In this document: piece after piece, positions 14,140-24,870 of the stretch
How the letters are laid out: each line of letters opens with the position of its first letter
Position numbering within the stretch: position 1 is the stretch's first letter
From: Neocallimastix lanati (nom. inval.)
Taxonomy: Eukaryota > Neocallimastigomycota > Neocallimastigomycetes > Neocallimastigales > Neocallimastigaceae
Length of the DNA: 62,000 bases
Direction: 5' to 3'
Assembly (NCBI GenBank): GCA_016946835.1
Contig: JACVTC010000002.1
Location: 1,387,501 to 1,449,500, forward strand
Made by a program: the position numbers and the translations under genes
The notes under the pieces: generated by a model
What the model was told of the DNA's origin: nothing
The model's database searches: none
Seen by the model: only the letters and a program-made list of their open reading frames with translations

Positions 14140-14759
14140 AAATAAAATAATAAATAAGTAAAAATTTCAAAATATAAGAATAAATAAGAGAATAAATAAA
14201 TATATGAAAATATTATTATTTAATATTTATTATATTAAAAAAAAAAGAACAATTATTTTAATATGCAAAACTAAATTATATTAAAATAAAAAAAAAATAA
14301 AAATTTTAATAAAAATCAGTATGACCTTTCTTATTATTTTTTTTTTTTATCAAATTTATTTAAATATTTAATTATTTGAATAAAAGTATAAAAATATTAA
14401 ATATTAAAATTTTAATATAGATTAAAAAAATTTATTGGTACATTACAGTATATAAAAAAAAATTTACAGAATTTTAAATAAATATATTATACAAGATAAT
14501 TTTAAATATATTAAATTTATGGTATAATGTAGATTTTATATTTAAAAATTTAATACTTATTTTTTTAAATAGTAATTAGTATATTAATATTAGTAATAAT
14601 AATATAATTAATTTTTATATATATTATAATTTAATTTTTATTTTTTTTCATAAATTAATAAATAATAATAATTGTTTATTTAAATAATCAAATATAAATA
14701 ATTTAGATATTGAAGTAATTATTTTAATAATAATTTTCATTTTCATTTTATTTTGTTCA
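13449..14759. other. upstream region of the minus-strand gene and gene-free A+T DNA
   Basis: A minus-strand ATTGGTTATTT lies near 13,695-13,706 and may correspond to the ATTGG box of the plus-strand family genes; a clear TATAAA partner is missing. Long T runs (near 13,612-13,650) and A runs (near 14,105-14,137) fill much of the rest. No gene is visible. Confidence 0.45.
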
Positions 14760-15117
14760 ATTTGTACTTTAATTATACATGTTCTACTATTTATTTTATT
14801 ATATTTTATTCAATCTGCACTCTAATTATATTAATATTATAGTATTTATTTTATATTATTTGATTCAATCTATACTTCAATTATATTTATATTCTACTAT
14901 TTACTTTATTCTGTTTTATCCAATCTATACTTCAATTATATTTATATTCTACTATTTACTTTGTTCTGTTTTATCCAATCTATACTTCAATTATATTTAT
15001 ATTCTACTATTTACTTTATTCTGCTTTATCCAATCTATACTTCAATTATATTTATATTCTACTATTTATTTTATTATATTCTGTACCGTTCATTTTATTT
15101 TTATTAATATGAAATAG
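14760..15117. repeat. 55-bp tandem minisatellite, about 6 copies
   Basis: The phrase CAATCTATACTTCAA recurs at exactly 55-bp spacing (14,866; 14,921; 14,976; 15,031), followed each time by TTATATTTATATTCTACTAT and a TTTATT-rich tail. Degenerate copies flank these. The hydrophobic open frame across it is a by-product, since 55 is not a multiple of 3. The unit is related to the 42-bp array at 28,553-29,250 in inverse orientation. Confidence 0.85.
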
Positions 15118-15863
15118 TGATTTAGAATATTTTATTTTTATTTTCAAACCATTAAAAACTACTTTTTATTATTATTATTATGAAATAAATTATAATATTA
15201 ATATCCATTGAATAATAAATATAATTATTATTAGTATGGAAAAAAAGCAATTTTTTTTTTAAATAAAAAAAAAAGTATTGGGTAGGTTGAGAAAGAAAAT
15301 ATTTGATAATTATAAGGATAATTGCTTAAATAGTATCAATTAATTATAAAAAAAAAAAAAAAAAAAAAAATAACCATTTAATTAATTTTCTTTTTTCGGT
15401 AATTATTAATTAATAATTTTAACATGACATGGTACTATTTTAATATTGAAAAATTTTTTTAAAAATTTGATAAATAATTAGATAATTAATAAATATATAA
15501 ATAAATGGATTAATAAATACCATTAAATAAATAAATAAAATAATTATTAAATAGATATAAACCTAACTAAATTAAATAGAAGAAACTAATATTAAATCCT
15601 TTATTATTAATTAATTTTAATATAAAGTGATTATTTATAAACAAAATTTATGACAAAAATAATAATAATAAAAAAAATTTATTATTTTATAATTAATAAA
15701 TTAAGAGTAATTTATTAAAAAAAATATTAATATCATTTTGGATAATTTATATTTTTAAAAATAACTGTTAATTTTTTTTTTTTTTTTTTTTTTTAATAAA
15801 TAATTTAATAAATAATTTTTAAATTTATTAAATTTATAAATAGTATAGTACTTGGAACAAATA
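15118..15863. other. gene-free A+T-rich spacer
   Basis: No gene is visible. The segment AATTAATAAATTAAGAGTAATTTATTAAAA near 15,690-15,722 resembles the flanks repeated around the family genes (for example 17,440), so this is probably old family-unit DNA. Confidence 0.4.
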
Positions 15864-16275
15864 GACATAAGGTTTCTGGATCGACCCCGTGACTACCTCC
15901 TGAATTAAAATGGGGTGATTTTCATCCTTCTGTGGTGTTTTTCCATACAAATGAAATTGATGTTCTCTTGTCATGTTATGTATTCTTGTTGTTAGACTAT
16001 ATAATTGATAGTATAGAGAGCACTTGATCTGTTAAAGAATTAGAGTAGTTAGTTGTTCCTTCATCGATGATGGTTCAAGAAGTCATTGATCATTGAAAAG
16101 TGGCATATAGGAAATGTTTTTCATATTAATTTAGTTCAGAGAGAGGCCCGTGTCAACGCTGAAATGGCATGGGAAAGAATCCAATGAGAGTCTGATAAGT
16201 TTAAGGGATAGAATGGAGGCCTTATTATCCTCCTCTATCATTAATCTCAGTCTAAAAGAAAAAAAAAATAAAAAT
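15864..16275 (+). mobile_element. SINE-like dispersed element (tentative)
   Basis: This GC-richer block of about 400 bp begins ACATAAGGTTTCTGGATCGAC and ends TTATTATCCTCCTCTATCATTAATCTCAGTCTAAAAG followed by an A-rich tail. It has no open frame of note. Both of its ends recur together, inverted and with the middle deleted, at 19,008-19,066, including a 21-bp exact match. A 3'-end-like segment (TTAATC.CAGTCTA) recurs near 22,070 and 31,537. Dispersed copies with a fixed 3' end and an A-rich tail suggest a non-autonomous retroposon. Clear Pol III A/B boxes are not recognised, so a decayed piece of a larger element is possible. Confidence 0.5.
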
Positions 16276-16928
16276 CATTATAAATAAATATTATTTTTTT
16301 TTTTCATTACAATTACTATTATATTTTTATTACTATCTTATTCTACATTAATTATTATTTATTTTTCTTATAATTAATAATATATTATTAATAATTAATA
16401 ATATATTTAATTATATTTTTTAATTGAAATATAATATTAATAAATTAGAGGTATAATAAGTAATTATTATTGTATTTTAAAACGCCATTTATTGTAATAC
16501 GCCACATTGAAAATGCATACTTCAGTAACAATAATTTCTTAATAATAAAATTATTCCCATTAGAATATAACCAAAATTTATTCTATTTGATATTAAATTA
16601 AATAAAATCTATACTATTAATATACTATTAATATAATATTTTTTTTTTTTTTTGGTATTTAAAAGTTAATATTATTGATTATATTTAACTTTTTTTTTTT
16701 TTTATTAAAGTTTCCATAAATACATAAATATTGATAATAAAGACAAATTGATATAAATTTATTATTGCTATTTTTTTTTCCCTTGTTGGATAAAGTAATA
16801 ACGAAATTGATTAGAAGGATAAATAAATTATTTTTAATAAAATTAAAAAGATATTATAATTATTTAAAAAAAAAATGTCCAATCTATTGATATTCATATT
16901 TTATATACTATTATTATTATTTTTTTTA

Positions 16929-16964
<36 letters not shown>

Positions 16965-17577
16965 ACTAATAATATTTGATATATTTATTATAATTAATTA
17001 AAAATAACTATTAATCAATATTAATATATTTTTAGTAATATATATTTATGAATTAATACTATTTATATGATAAAAAAAAATATAAATTTAATTTATTTAC
17101 TTTTTTCTTATAAACTAAAATTAACTTTTTATATCTTCATTCATCTTTCCATTAATTATGATTTCTTTAGACAATTATTATCTGTTGAAATACTTATTAG
17201 TAATATTTTTTTTTCTAATAGGAAAAAAAAAATAAAAAATTTGGTATAAATGACAATTAAATTTTTATTATTTTAAAATTAAAAAAAAATAATAAAAAAA
17301 AAAAAAAAAAGATATATTAAATAATATAATTATGAATAATATAATTTGAATAGTTTTATATATATTTATATATATAAACAAAAAATCAATTCAAGAAAAG
17401 AAAAAAAAGATTAAAAAAGTAAAAATCTACTGGTATATAATTAATAAATTAAGAATAATTTATTAAAAATATATAAGTTATTTATATTTATTTTATTTTT
17501 ATTGAATTTGATAAATAACAAATTTAGACTTAATTAACTCTAAAATCTTTTTTAATTAATCTAAAGATACAATTTTT
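16276..17577. other. gene-free A+T-rich stretch
   Basis: No gene is seen. A short frame at 17,067-17,249 is a low-complexity artefact. From about 17,430 (CTACTGGTATATAATTAATAAATTAAGAATAA) the sequence matches the upstream flanks of the other family genes, so the duplicated unit begins there. Confidence 0.5.
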
Positions 17578-17580
17578 TCT

Positions 17581-17683
17581 TTTATTGGTTATAATTTAAA
17601 AAAAAAAATTTATAATAGTATTTATATTTTGATTTTTTTTAATTTTATTATTATTATTATTATTATTACTATTATTATTATTA

Positions 17684-17724
<41 letters not shown>

Positions 17725-17748
17725 TAAAAAAAGTATATAAAGATGAAA
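17581..17748 (+). promoter_or_regulatory. family promoter: ATTGG box, (ATT)n tract, TATA box
   Basis: TTTATTGGTTATAATTT (inverted CCAAT) at about 17,581 is followed by a long interrupted (ATT)n tract at 17,647-17,722, then AAAAAGTATATAAAGATGAAAT ending near 17,748. The ATG is 116 bp further on. The same three parts in the same order precede the genes at 20,638, 30,111, 32,761 and the decayed copy at 35,269. Conservation between paralogues in drifting A+T DNA supports a promoter role. Confidence 0.65.
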
Positions 17749-17863
17749 TTAATTCAAATAAATTAATATAAATAAATTCAGTTAATTAAAGATCCTATTA
17801 CAAAATAAAGTATTAAAAAAATTTTTTTTTTAAAAAAAAAAATAAAACAATAAAGAAATTAAG

Positions 17864-18442
17864 ATGAGAATCTATGAATTTATTACTTTAATGATTTTAG
17901 GCGTCTATGTTGACGCTGCTTTAGGAAGTAAATGGAAATGGCCTGATCATAATTGGAATATTAATTTTAGTACTGTTAATGTTAATCTTAATGACAATAC
18001 TAAAGATCAATTGGTGATTAAAAGTATTGATGCTGGCTTATTTAGTAAAGACATAGATGAAGAAACATATTGTAGATATACTTATTCCCAACCTGCTAAT
18101 AAGCATTATATCCTTTGTCACGCAGCAATTAAAAACTATTCAAGTTTTAGTTCTGCCAAAACATACTACTTTTATATGGATTTCGGTAAAGATCAAGAAC
18201 CAGATTGCAATGATGGTTATGATATGACCTCTAAATCAAAAATGTATTTTGATGTAGTCAATATTGGTAAAGGAGATACTAAATATCTCGGTGAATTAAA
18301 ATATAATAAATTTGCTAAAGGAAAAACTTTACCTTTTGAAAATGGAGTCACAAAGAAAGCCTTTAGACTTATAAATGATTATTGTTTCTATTATTTATAT
18401 ATTGATAAAATTGAAATTTTGGATAGAGATCCAAATTACTAG
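17864..18442 (+). CDS. predicted secreted four-cysteine family protein
   Basis: Single-exon gene of 192 aa. Residues 1-21 form a signal peptide, followed by the family's KWPDHNWNINF motif (residues 25-35). The core reads IKSIDAGLFSKDIDEETYC (Cys70), HYILCHAAIKNY (Cys85), EPDCNDGYD, YLGELKYNKFAKGKTLPFENG and NDYCFYYLY. This copy is the most divergent of the four plus-strand genes; for example KNYSSFSSAKTYYFYMDFG replaces the usual KNYSKRNTAKKYYFFIDFG. All four cysteines remain, so it is likely functional. A TATA box lies about 125 bp upstream. The cellular role is unknown; secretion is inferred from the N-terminus. Confidence 0.85.
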   Translation: MRIYEFITLMILGVYVDAALGSKWKWPDHNWNINFSTVNVNLNDNTKDQLVIKSIDAGLFSKDIDEETYCRYTYSQPANKHYILCHAAIKNYSSFSSAKTYYFYMDFGKDQEPDCNDGYDMTSKSKMYFDVVNIGKGDTKYLGELKYNKFAKGKTLPFENGVTKKAFRLINDYCFYYLYIDKIEILDRDPNY

Positions 18443-18677
18443 GAATTATTTATTCATATTAACGATTTTAGTATATATTATTTTATTTTAAAAATTAAAT
18501 ATTATTATGGTAATATTTATTTTTAGATTAATAATATATTGAACTAAATTTTTTATTGAACTAAATTTTTTATTGAATAAAATTATCATTTATTTTATTC
18601 TTGTTAATATATATTTCTTTTTTTTTTTTTTTAATTTTTTAATATTTCTATTTAGCAAAGAAATAAATAATTTTTTT

Positions 18678-18713
<36 letters not shown>

Positions 18714-19007
18714 AATACCAATGTTTTATTTATACATTACATAAATGAAAAAAATTATATTTATATACTTAATTTTTAATTAGTTTAATTGTAGTTATGT
18801 TAATTATAATGATTTTTTTCAATATATATATAATTTTTTCCTTCTATAATCAAAATTTATTTATTTTAATTTTAATTTCTATTTAAAAATATTATATAAA
18901 TATAAACAAAATTTATTCATTTTGATTTTAAGAATAAAAACTAAATTAAAAAAAAAAATAAATAAATAAATAAATAAATTATTGGTATATTATTAATTTT
19001 TTTTTAG
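18443..19007. other. 3' flank of the preceding gene, gene-free
   Basis: A+T-rich with T-runs (18,680-18,707). A short frame at 18,573-18,779 encodes only Phe/Leu/Ile-rich low complexity and is not a gene. TTATTGGTATATTATTA near 18,980 marks the conserved edge shared with the other family units. Confidence 0.5.
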
Positions 19008-19066
19008 ACTGGAATTAACAATAAGAGAGGATAATAATGCTTTCAGTCGATCCAGAAACCTTATGT
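19008..19066 (-). repeat. internally deleted, inverted copy of the 15.9-kb SINE-like element
   Basis: On the minus strand this reads as the element's 5' end (ACATAAGGTTTCTGGATCGAC, 21-bp exact match to 15,865-15,885) joined directly to its 3' end (TTATTATCCTCTCTTATTGTTAATTCCAGTCTA). About 340 bp of the middle are missing. Confidence 0.7.
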
Positions 19067-19285
19067 TTATTACTCTAGCAATATACACTAGGATAAAAAA
19101 TGGGAAGACTATTAATAAATTTAGGAATAATTTTTAAATTATATATATATATGTATATAAAGGATAATTTGTTTAATTATAAAATTAATAATTATTTTTA
19201 CTCTAAAAATTTTAATATAGATTTAAAAATTTCATTAATATTGGTAATAAAAATAATGAAAATGATTTAAATTAAATTATTGTTA

Positions 19286-19455
19286 ATAAAAATTATAAAA
19301 AATAAAAAATAAAAAAAAAAAAAAAATAAAATTATAAAAAATAAAAAATAAAAAAAAAAAAAAAAAAATAAAATTATAAAAAATAAAAAATAAAAAAAAA
19401 AAAAAATAAAATTATAAAAAATAAAAAATAAAAAAAAAAAAAAAATAAAATTTTA
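19286..19455. repeat. tandem ATTATAAAAAATAAAAAATA(n) minisatellite, 4 copies
   Basis: Four copies of an A-rich unit start near 19,291, 19,331, 19,373 and 19,411 (period 38-42 bp). They differ mainly in the length of the A run, as expected for slippage. Confidence 0.7.
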
Positions 19456-19720
19456 ATCAGTTAAAAAAATGATTAATGCTATTAATGTTTAATATTATAA
19501 ATTATTATTATTATTTTTTTTTCTAAAAAAAGTCCATTTCTATTAATTTTTATTATATATACTATAGTTAATTAGAAAATATTTTTTACCATAAATATTA
19601 TAGATATTAATAATAAATTTATTAATTAAAACTATTTATTTGATAAAAAAAAATAATATTGATTTTTAAATTATAATTTTAAAAATTTTGAATTATTATT
19701 TATGTATTTATTATATATAG

Positions 19721-19762
<42 letters not shown>

Positions 19763-20322
19763 TTGTTGTTGTTGTTGCTGTTGTTGTTAGTAATTTAATA
19801 TAGCAAAAGTATTATTGAAAATTACCATATTAAATTACCAATATTTCCATTAGTATTGGTTATTTAGAGAATTATTATTAATCTTTCTAAAAAAAAAATT
19901 ATAAATAAAATAAATAATTTTGATATAAATAACATCTAAAATATTATTATTAATAAATTTTTAAGAAAAAAAATATAAAATATAATAATTTATTTTATTA
20001 TAATTATATTTAATATGATTTGTTCATGATAAAAATAATTTTTAATTATATTAATTATTTTATATGAATGTAAACAAAATTTGTTCTTATTTTTTTTTTT
20101 TTTTTTTTTTTTAAAAAAAAAGCTTAATAAAAAAAAACTACTGGTATATAAATAGTTAATTAAGAATAATTAAATATATGATTATTTATTTTATAATTTT
20201 ATTTTAATTTTTATTATTAAAATTTGGTTAATTACAAAATTTAGAATTAATTTTCTCTTAAATTTTAATTTATCCAATTATTTTTTTTTTTGATCTGGCC
20301 ATTTTTTTTACCTTTCTCTTTT

Positions 20323-20381
20323 TATTGGTTATATTTTATTAAAAAGAATTATTATTAAATTTTATATTTATATACTTTTAA

Positions 20382-20430
<49 letters not shown>

Positions 20431-20508
20431 ATTATTATTATTTATATTGTTATTATTTTTATTATTATTCATTATAATAAGAATTTAAAAAGTATATAAA
20501 GATGAAAT
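20323..20508 (+). promoter_or_regulatory. family promoter: ATTGG box, (ATT)n tract, TATA box
   Basis: ATTGGTTATATTTTATTA is at 20,324, an (ATT)n tract at about 20,386-20,470 with an internal ATAATT interruption, and AAAAAGTATATAAAGATGAAAT at 20,487-20,508. The ATG lies 130 bp downstream. The tract is longer than in the duplicate at 29.9 kb, although the flanks are almost identical. Confidence 0.65.
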
Positions 20509-20637
20509 GTTTTGATTTTCAGATTTCATAATATTCAAAGAATTAATATAAAAATTTCATATTATTAAAATTCTTATAATAAAATAATTCTAATAGAAAA
20601 AATATTAAAGTAAAATAAAAACTAAAAAGAAATCAAA

Positions 20638-21222
20638 ATGAAGATTTTAGAATTTATAACTTTAATAATTTTAGGAGTCTATGCCAATGCTGTTTTCGGA
20701 TTTAAATGGCCAGATCATAATTGGGATATTGAATTTGAGAGGGTTAATATTAAACTCAATGGAAATGAATCTGGTGATCAATTAATGATTAAAAGTATTG
20801 ATGCTGGATTATTTAATAAAGATATCGATGAAGAAACATATTGTACTTATACTTTTTCTGAAACTAGAAAAATGCATTTCATTCTTTGTCACACAACAAT
20901 TAAAAACTATTCTAAAAGAAACACTGCCAAAAAATACTACTTCTTTATTGATTTTGGTAGAGATAAAGATCATGAACCAAGATGTGATGATGGTTATGAT
21001 ATTACTTCTAGTACCGAATTTTATTTCGACTTAATTAATGATAAAGATAAAAAAACTACTAAATATCTTGGTGAATTAAGATTTAATAAATTTGCTACTG
21101 AAAAAAATTTACCTTTTGAAGGTGGCAACACAAAGAAATACTTTAGAATTATGAATGATTATTGTTACTACGCTTTACCTTTCGAAAAAGTTGAAATTTA
21201 CACTTATGACCCAGGTTTCTAG
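20638..21222 (+). CDS. predicted secreted four-cysteine family protein, duplicate 1
   Basis: Single-exon gene of 194 aa, a good reference for the family. Residues 1-21 are a signal peptide with a likely cut after VFG, then FKWPDHNWDIEF (22-33). Conserved blocks follow: IKSIDAGLFNKDIDEETYC (51-69), HFILCHTTIKNYSKRNTAKK (80-99), YYFFIDFGRD (100-109), EPRCDDGYDITSS (113-125), KYLGELRFNKFATEKNLPFEGG (142-163) and IMNDYCYYALPFEKVEI (171-187). Cys69, Cys84, Cys116 and Cys176 are the four family cysteines. No membrane segment follows the signal, so a small secreted or cell-wall protein is likely. The product differs from that of the gene at 30,111 by one visible residue (Asn28 here, Ser there). Function unknown. 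Confidence 0.9.
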   Translation: MKILEFITLIILGVYANAVFGFKWPDHNWDIEFERVNIKLNGNESGDQLMIKSIDAGLFNKDIDEETYCTYTFSETRKMHFILCHTTIKNYSKRNTAKKYYFFIDFGRDKDHEPRCDDGYDITSSTEFYFDLINDKDKKTTKYLGELRFNKFATEKNLPFEGGNTKKYFRIMNDYCYYALPFEKVEIYTYDPGF

Positions 21223-21887
21223 AAAATAAATTTATTTTGAAAATTTATCAAAAACAATATTATTATTATAATATATTTTAATGATAAATAATATAAAAAA
21301 AATAATAAGAAATTATAATAATGGTCAATAATTTAAATTCATAAATATCATTTATTTTATATTTTTAATGATAAATATTAATATTGTAATTCTTTTTTTT
21401 TCTTTTTAAAAAACAAGAAATGAAAAAGATAAATTATTGTATATTAAAATAAATATAAATGTATTGTTTATATTTTAAATAAATAAAAAATATATCCTTA
21501 TTATATAAATAATACTTATTTTGTGTTTTTAATATTTTGTTATTTATTATAAAAGAATAATAAATAATTAAATTGAAATTGAAAATAATATGAAATTTAT
21601 CTATTTATCTATTTATTTATTCATTAAATTTTATTGTATAAGAAATGTAAAATTAAATAATTAAAATTATAGAATTTTTTTTTCTTTTATATTGTTTGTA
21701 TCTTTTCCTTTTTCTTATTTTTTATATTATCAATAATACTTTTAAATTGTATCTTTTTCTATATTTTTATAATGATATTAATGATATTTTAAAATTTTAT
21801 TATATTTTTTATAATGAAATCAATAATACTTAAAATTTTTTTTATTTTTTATTTTTTATAATAATATCAATAATACTTTAAAAAAAA

Positions 21888-21942
<55 letters not shown>

Positions 21943-22313
21943 TTATTATATTGATATAAATAATACTTTTTTTAAAAAAGAAAAAGAAATTAATTTAGTA
22001 ACTTTGATTTTAAGAATAAGGATTAAATTAATAAAAAAAATTATTGGTATATTATTATTTATTTTATTTAGACTGGGATTAACGATGGGAAAGAACGATA
22101 GGGCCAGGATGAAAACTGGAAAAACTATACTATTAACAGATTTAATAAATTTAAGAATATTTTATAAAGTTTTTATTAAAAAAAAAAAAAAGAATAATTT
22201 AGTTAATTATAAAATTTAAAATTATTTTTACTCTAAAAATTTTAATAAATATAAATTTTATTTTTTAAATTAAAATAATTTGAATAAAAAATAAAAATTA
22301 TATTTATTAAAAT

Positions 22314-22553
22314 TGTTAAAAAATAAAAGGTTCGTTTTATTTATGTTTATAGAAAATGAAAATCTAATTTCGTCTATTTTATTAAAAGGAGTTTATAGTT
22401 GAAGAATTTTATATTATAAAATATTTATAGTTATTTTATTTAGGTTACACAAATATTTTATTGGTCTTATACTTGAAAATATATATATTAAAATATATCA
22501 CAAAACTCCTTAATATTATATATATACAAAACTTCAATATTTATATTTTAACA
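22314..22553 (-). repeat. element B, left LTR (3' LTR of the minus-strand element)
   Basis: 240 bp, TGTTAAAAAATAAAAGG to TTTATATTTTAACA. It shares its first ~100 bp and last ~40 bp exactly or nearly so with the right LTR; the middle (about 22,416-22,515) is missing from the right one. Confidence 0.85.
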
Positions 22554-22600
22554 CTCCCCCTCAAGTCTAGCTTTCTATGAAGTTAGACTTGAATTAAGAG
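22554..22600 (-). promoter_or_regulatory. element B polypurine tract and adjacent hairpin
   Basis: On the minus strand the sequence reads CTTGAGGGGGAG then TGTTA of the LTR, the classic copia polypurine tract to LTR junction. Directly inside, CAAGTCTAGCTT...AAGTTAGACTTG (22,564-22,593) forms an imperfect hairpin overlapping the tract. Confidence 0.7.
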
Positions 22601-22640
22601 TTGTAGCAGAAATAATTATTCCTCATTTAATGCTTTACAA

Positions 22641-23443
22641 ATAAATGTGTGGATACTAGATGTGCATTTAATGAAAACGGAGATATCAAACTTTGTATAG
22701 ATGGACATTGTGGTAGATTTGTAGGAGATCCTTGAACCACTGAAGATGAATATGCAAAGGATATTGTGATGAAGAATGCATCTTACCTAGATAACCCGAG
22801 AGGGAAACTGACACTGAACATAATCTTGAATTTTTTTTGGTATTTTAGGATTTTTGATTATAATTGTGTTCATTGTATTTTGTATGCTCGTTGTAACTCT
22901 AATACTAAAGCTAGTGATACTAAATCTTATAAACAATTTAATTATATTCGGTGTTTAATATTAATATATTATAATTTTAGTATAATACTATATAATATAT
23001 ATCGAATAAAATGATTTGGCTGATTTACAACAAAAAGAAAATAATTATTTAAGATAACTACAAGGGTTGTTTATAAATTGTGAATCATAGATATAGATAC
23101 TTAAAATGGTATTTTTCAGATTGCTATAATAGAAGTGAGCATGCTAGTATGAGATTTGTTCCAAACAATAGAGATAACCCTGATGACTGTGACATTAAAG
23201 GTTATGTTAATATTAAAAGTAATAAATGTTATTTTACAAGCAACAGAAGTGGTGATTGCATCTTACAATCAACCGATTGAGTTTAACCAAGTTCGTTATT
23301 ATGATTGAGTTGTTTATCAAGATCCTAATAGCAAGACTAATGTTGAAATAGCCTTGACTGAATATGGTTGTTGTACAATCGTAAAGGATGATAAAGATAC
23401 CAAATGGATAGAAAATCTTCCCCATCATATACAAATTAACTAA
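22641..23443 (+). pseudogene. relic of a cysteine-rich membrane-anchored surface protein
   Basis: Translated pieces in shifting frames include CVDTRCAFNENGDIKLCIDG then CGRFVGDP, followed by NASYLDNPRGKLTLNIIL and a hydrophobic stretch that would be a membrane anchor with frameshifts corrected. Further right, YFSDCYNRSEHASMRFVPNN, DCDIKGYVNIKSNKCYF and then TEYGCCTIVKDDKDTKWIEN end at a stop at 23,441. Cys-rich ectodomain pieces before and after the anchor segment suggest rearrangement or two relics. Codon choice is clearly that of former coding DNA, but many stops and shifts make it a pseudogene. Family not identified. Confidence 0.6.
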
Positions 23444-23519
23444 ATTAATTTGATATCTAAGTCAAAACCAAAATTTTAAGATTTAATTAATATCTTTAAT
23501 CAACTTTTTTTTTTTTTTT

Positions 23520-24870
23520 TTTCGTTTTTATGATTATTATTTATTTATATCTATTACAAGTATTACTAGATATTCTAATAAATCTTTTTTTCTACAAAAT
23601 TTTTATTTCAACTTTTACATGCATAAAATAATTGTGTTTCCCTAAATTTATTTTCATTATTAATATCTACACCATTGTCTACCAAGAATTCAATTAAACT
23701 TTTGTTTCCTTATAGTCTGTTGTTCTACAACTATTATAATTAGTTTCAGTGTAATTTGTCGTTCTACGACTATCGTCATAATTAGTTTCGGTGTAATCAA
23801 CAGAATCTTTATTACTGTTATTGTCAATAATGACAGAGTATCTATGAGTGGTATCTCCCATATTTGAGTTATTTGCAAAATTGAACGAATAGTATGGCTT
23901 GAAGTTATTTAAATCATATGAAAGTAAATATAAGGATGATTCATCGGTAGATATTGTAGTCTATTTTGATGATTCCCTGCAATACAACAACAAGTTCCTG
24001 AACCGTTGTGTGAACATGATCAATTATTACAAGAAGAACATGAAGATGTGCATGAAGTGCAAGTACTTGATGTGGCGTTGGATTTTTTCATTATTAGTAT
24101 TTGGCTTTTTAACAATAATATTAGAGTTGTCGATGGTAAGATCACCAAATTTATTAATAGCTAAAATAAATGTAGTAGTTGTAGCAAAAATAGAAACCGT
24201 GTTAGAGTTTATAGTTTCATTTAAAAACATTTCTGAGTTAATAACAATTTCTTAAACAACATGTTTAATGATTAGTAAATCTTCTTGATTATTATATGGT
24301 GGTGATTCCTTTGGTGAATCTCTTTATAAATCTCTATGTAGATCTCTTGGTAAACATGGAGCTGGAGTATTTTCAGTGGTTTGGAAAACATCAGAATTTT
24401 ATTCCATGTTGACACATGAACCATCACTTAAGGAAATTGAATAACTAACTTGAGATTGATAATTATTTTTGTAAAATCTTAACTGATAATTACGTTTAAA
24501 GTCATTATATTAATCAAATTATAGTGCAATCCACCTACTGGATAGTTTGGTTTTGGACTAACATAATTTAATGAACTGTATGAAATATCGATGTTACCGT
24601 TTTACATAAATGATTTTTTTATTAGGATAAGTCCAATAATAGTAACTAAGGCAAGTACACTTGTACCATACAAAGAGATAACAACAGCATTATTTGTTTC
24701 TTCAATTGTAATATCGGCTGCACTTTCATTTGCTAAAATTTTGATTTATTATTACCGATTTCACCATTATTATTGCCATTATTATTGTCATTATCATTAT
24801 TGTTGACAATATTATCTTCATTAGTTTTGTTTCTTTTATTTCATAATATTATTATAGATATATTAAAGAT
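23520..24870 (-). pseudogene. relic of a membrane protein plus ankyrin-repeat fragment
   Basis: Read from right to left on the minus strand: ADITIEETNNAVVISLYGTS and LALVTIIGLILI (membrane segment near 24,725-24,610), then pieces such as SPKPNYPVGG, SDGSCVNMEWNSDVFQTTEN and PAPCLPRDLHRDL, then MFLNETINSNTVSIFATTTT with INKFGDLTIDNSNIIVKKPN. A Cys-rich STCTSCTSSCSSCNN stretch lies near 24,055. At about 23,700-23,540 the frame reads FLVDNGVDINNENKFRETQL and FYACKS, then DLLEYLV, an ankyrin-repeat signature (DINNEN...T.L..AC). Stops and frameshifts interrupt every part. These parts could be two joined genes. Confidence 0.55.

Larger units (their letters stand above)
19780..22313. repeat. segmental duplication, left copy (interrupted)
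   Basis: From the poly(T)-GTTGTTG segment onward, this matches 29,330-31,780 through the upstream flank, promoter, gene, 3' flank and the run ending TTATATTTATTAAAAT. The match to the left of about 20,100 is weaker; across the gene it is nearly identical. The copy resumes at 26,887-26,954 and again near 27,756-27,835, because two insertions split it. Confidence 0.85.

Noticed and set aside
20798-21034. 78-aa frame inside the 20.6-kb gene (and its twins at 30,271 and 32,918)
   Set aside because: It is an alternative-frame shadow of the secreted-protein gene; its persistence simply follows from the conservation of the true frame.
23690-24255. Short overlapping frames on both strands as independent small genes
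   Set aside because: They fall within frameshifted relics of larger proteins inside element B; none has its own start context or conserved flank.
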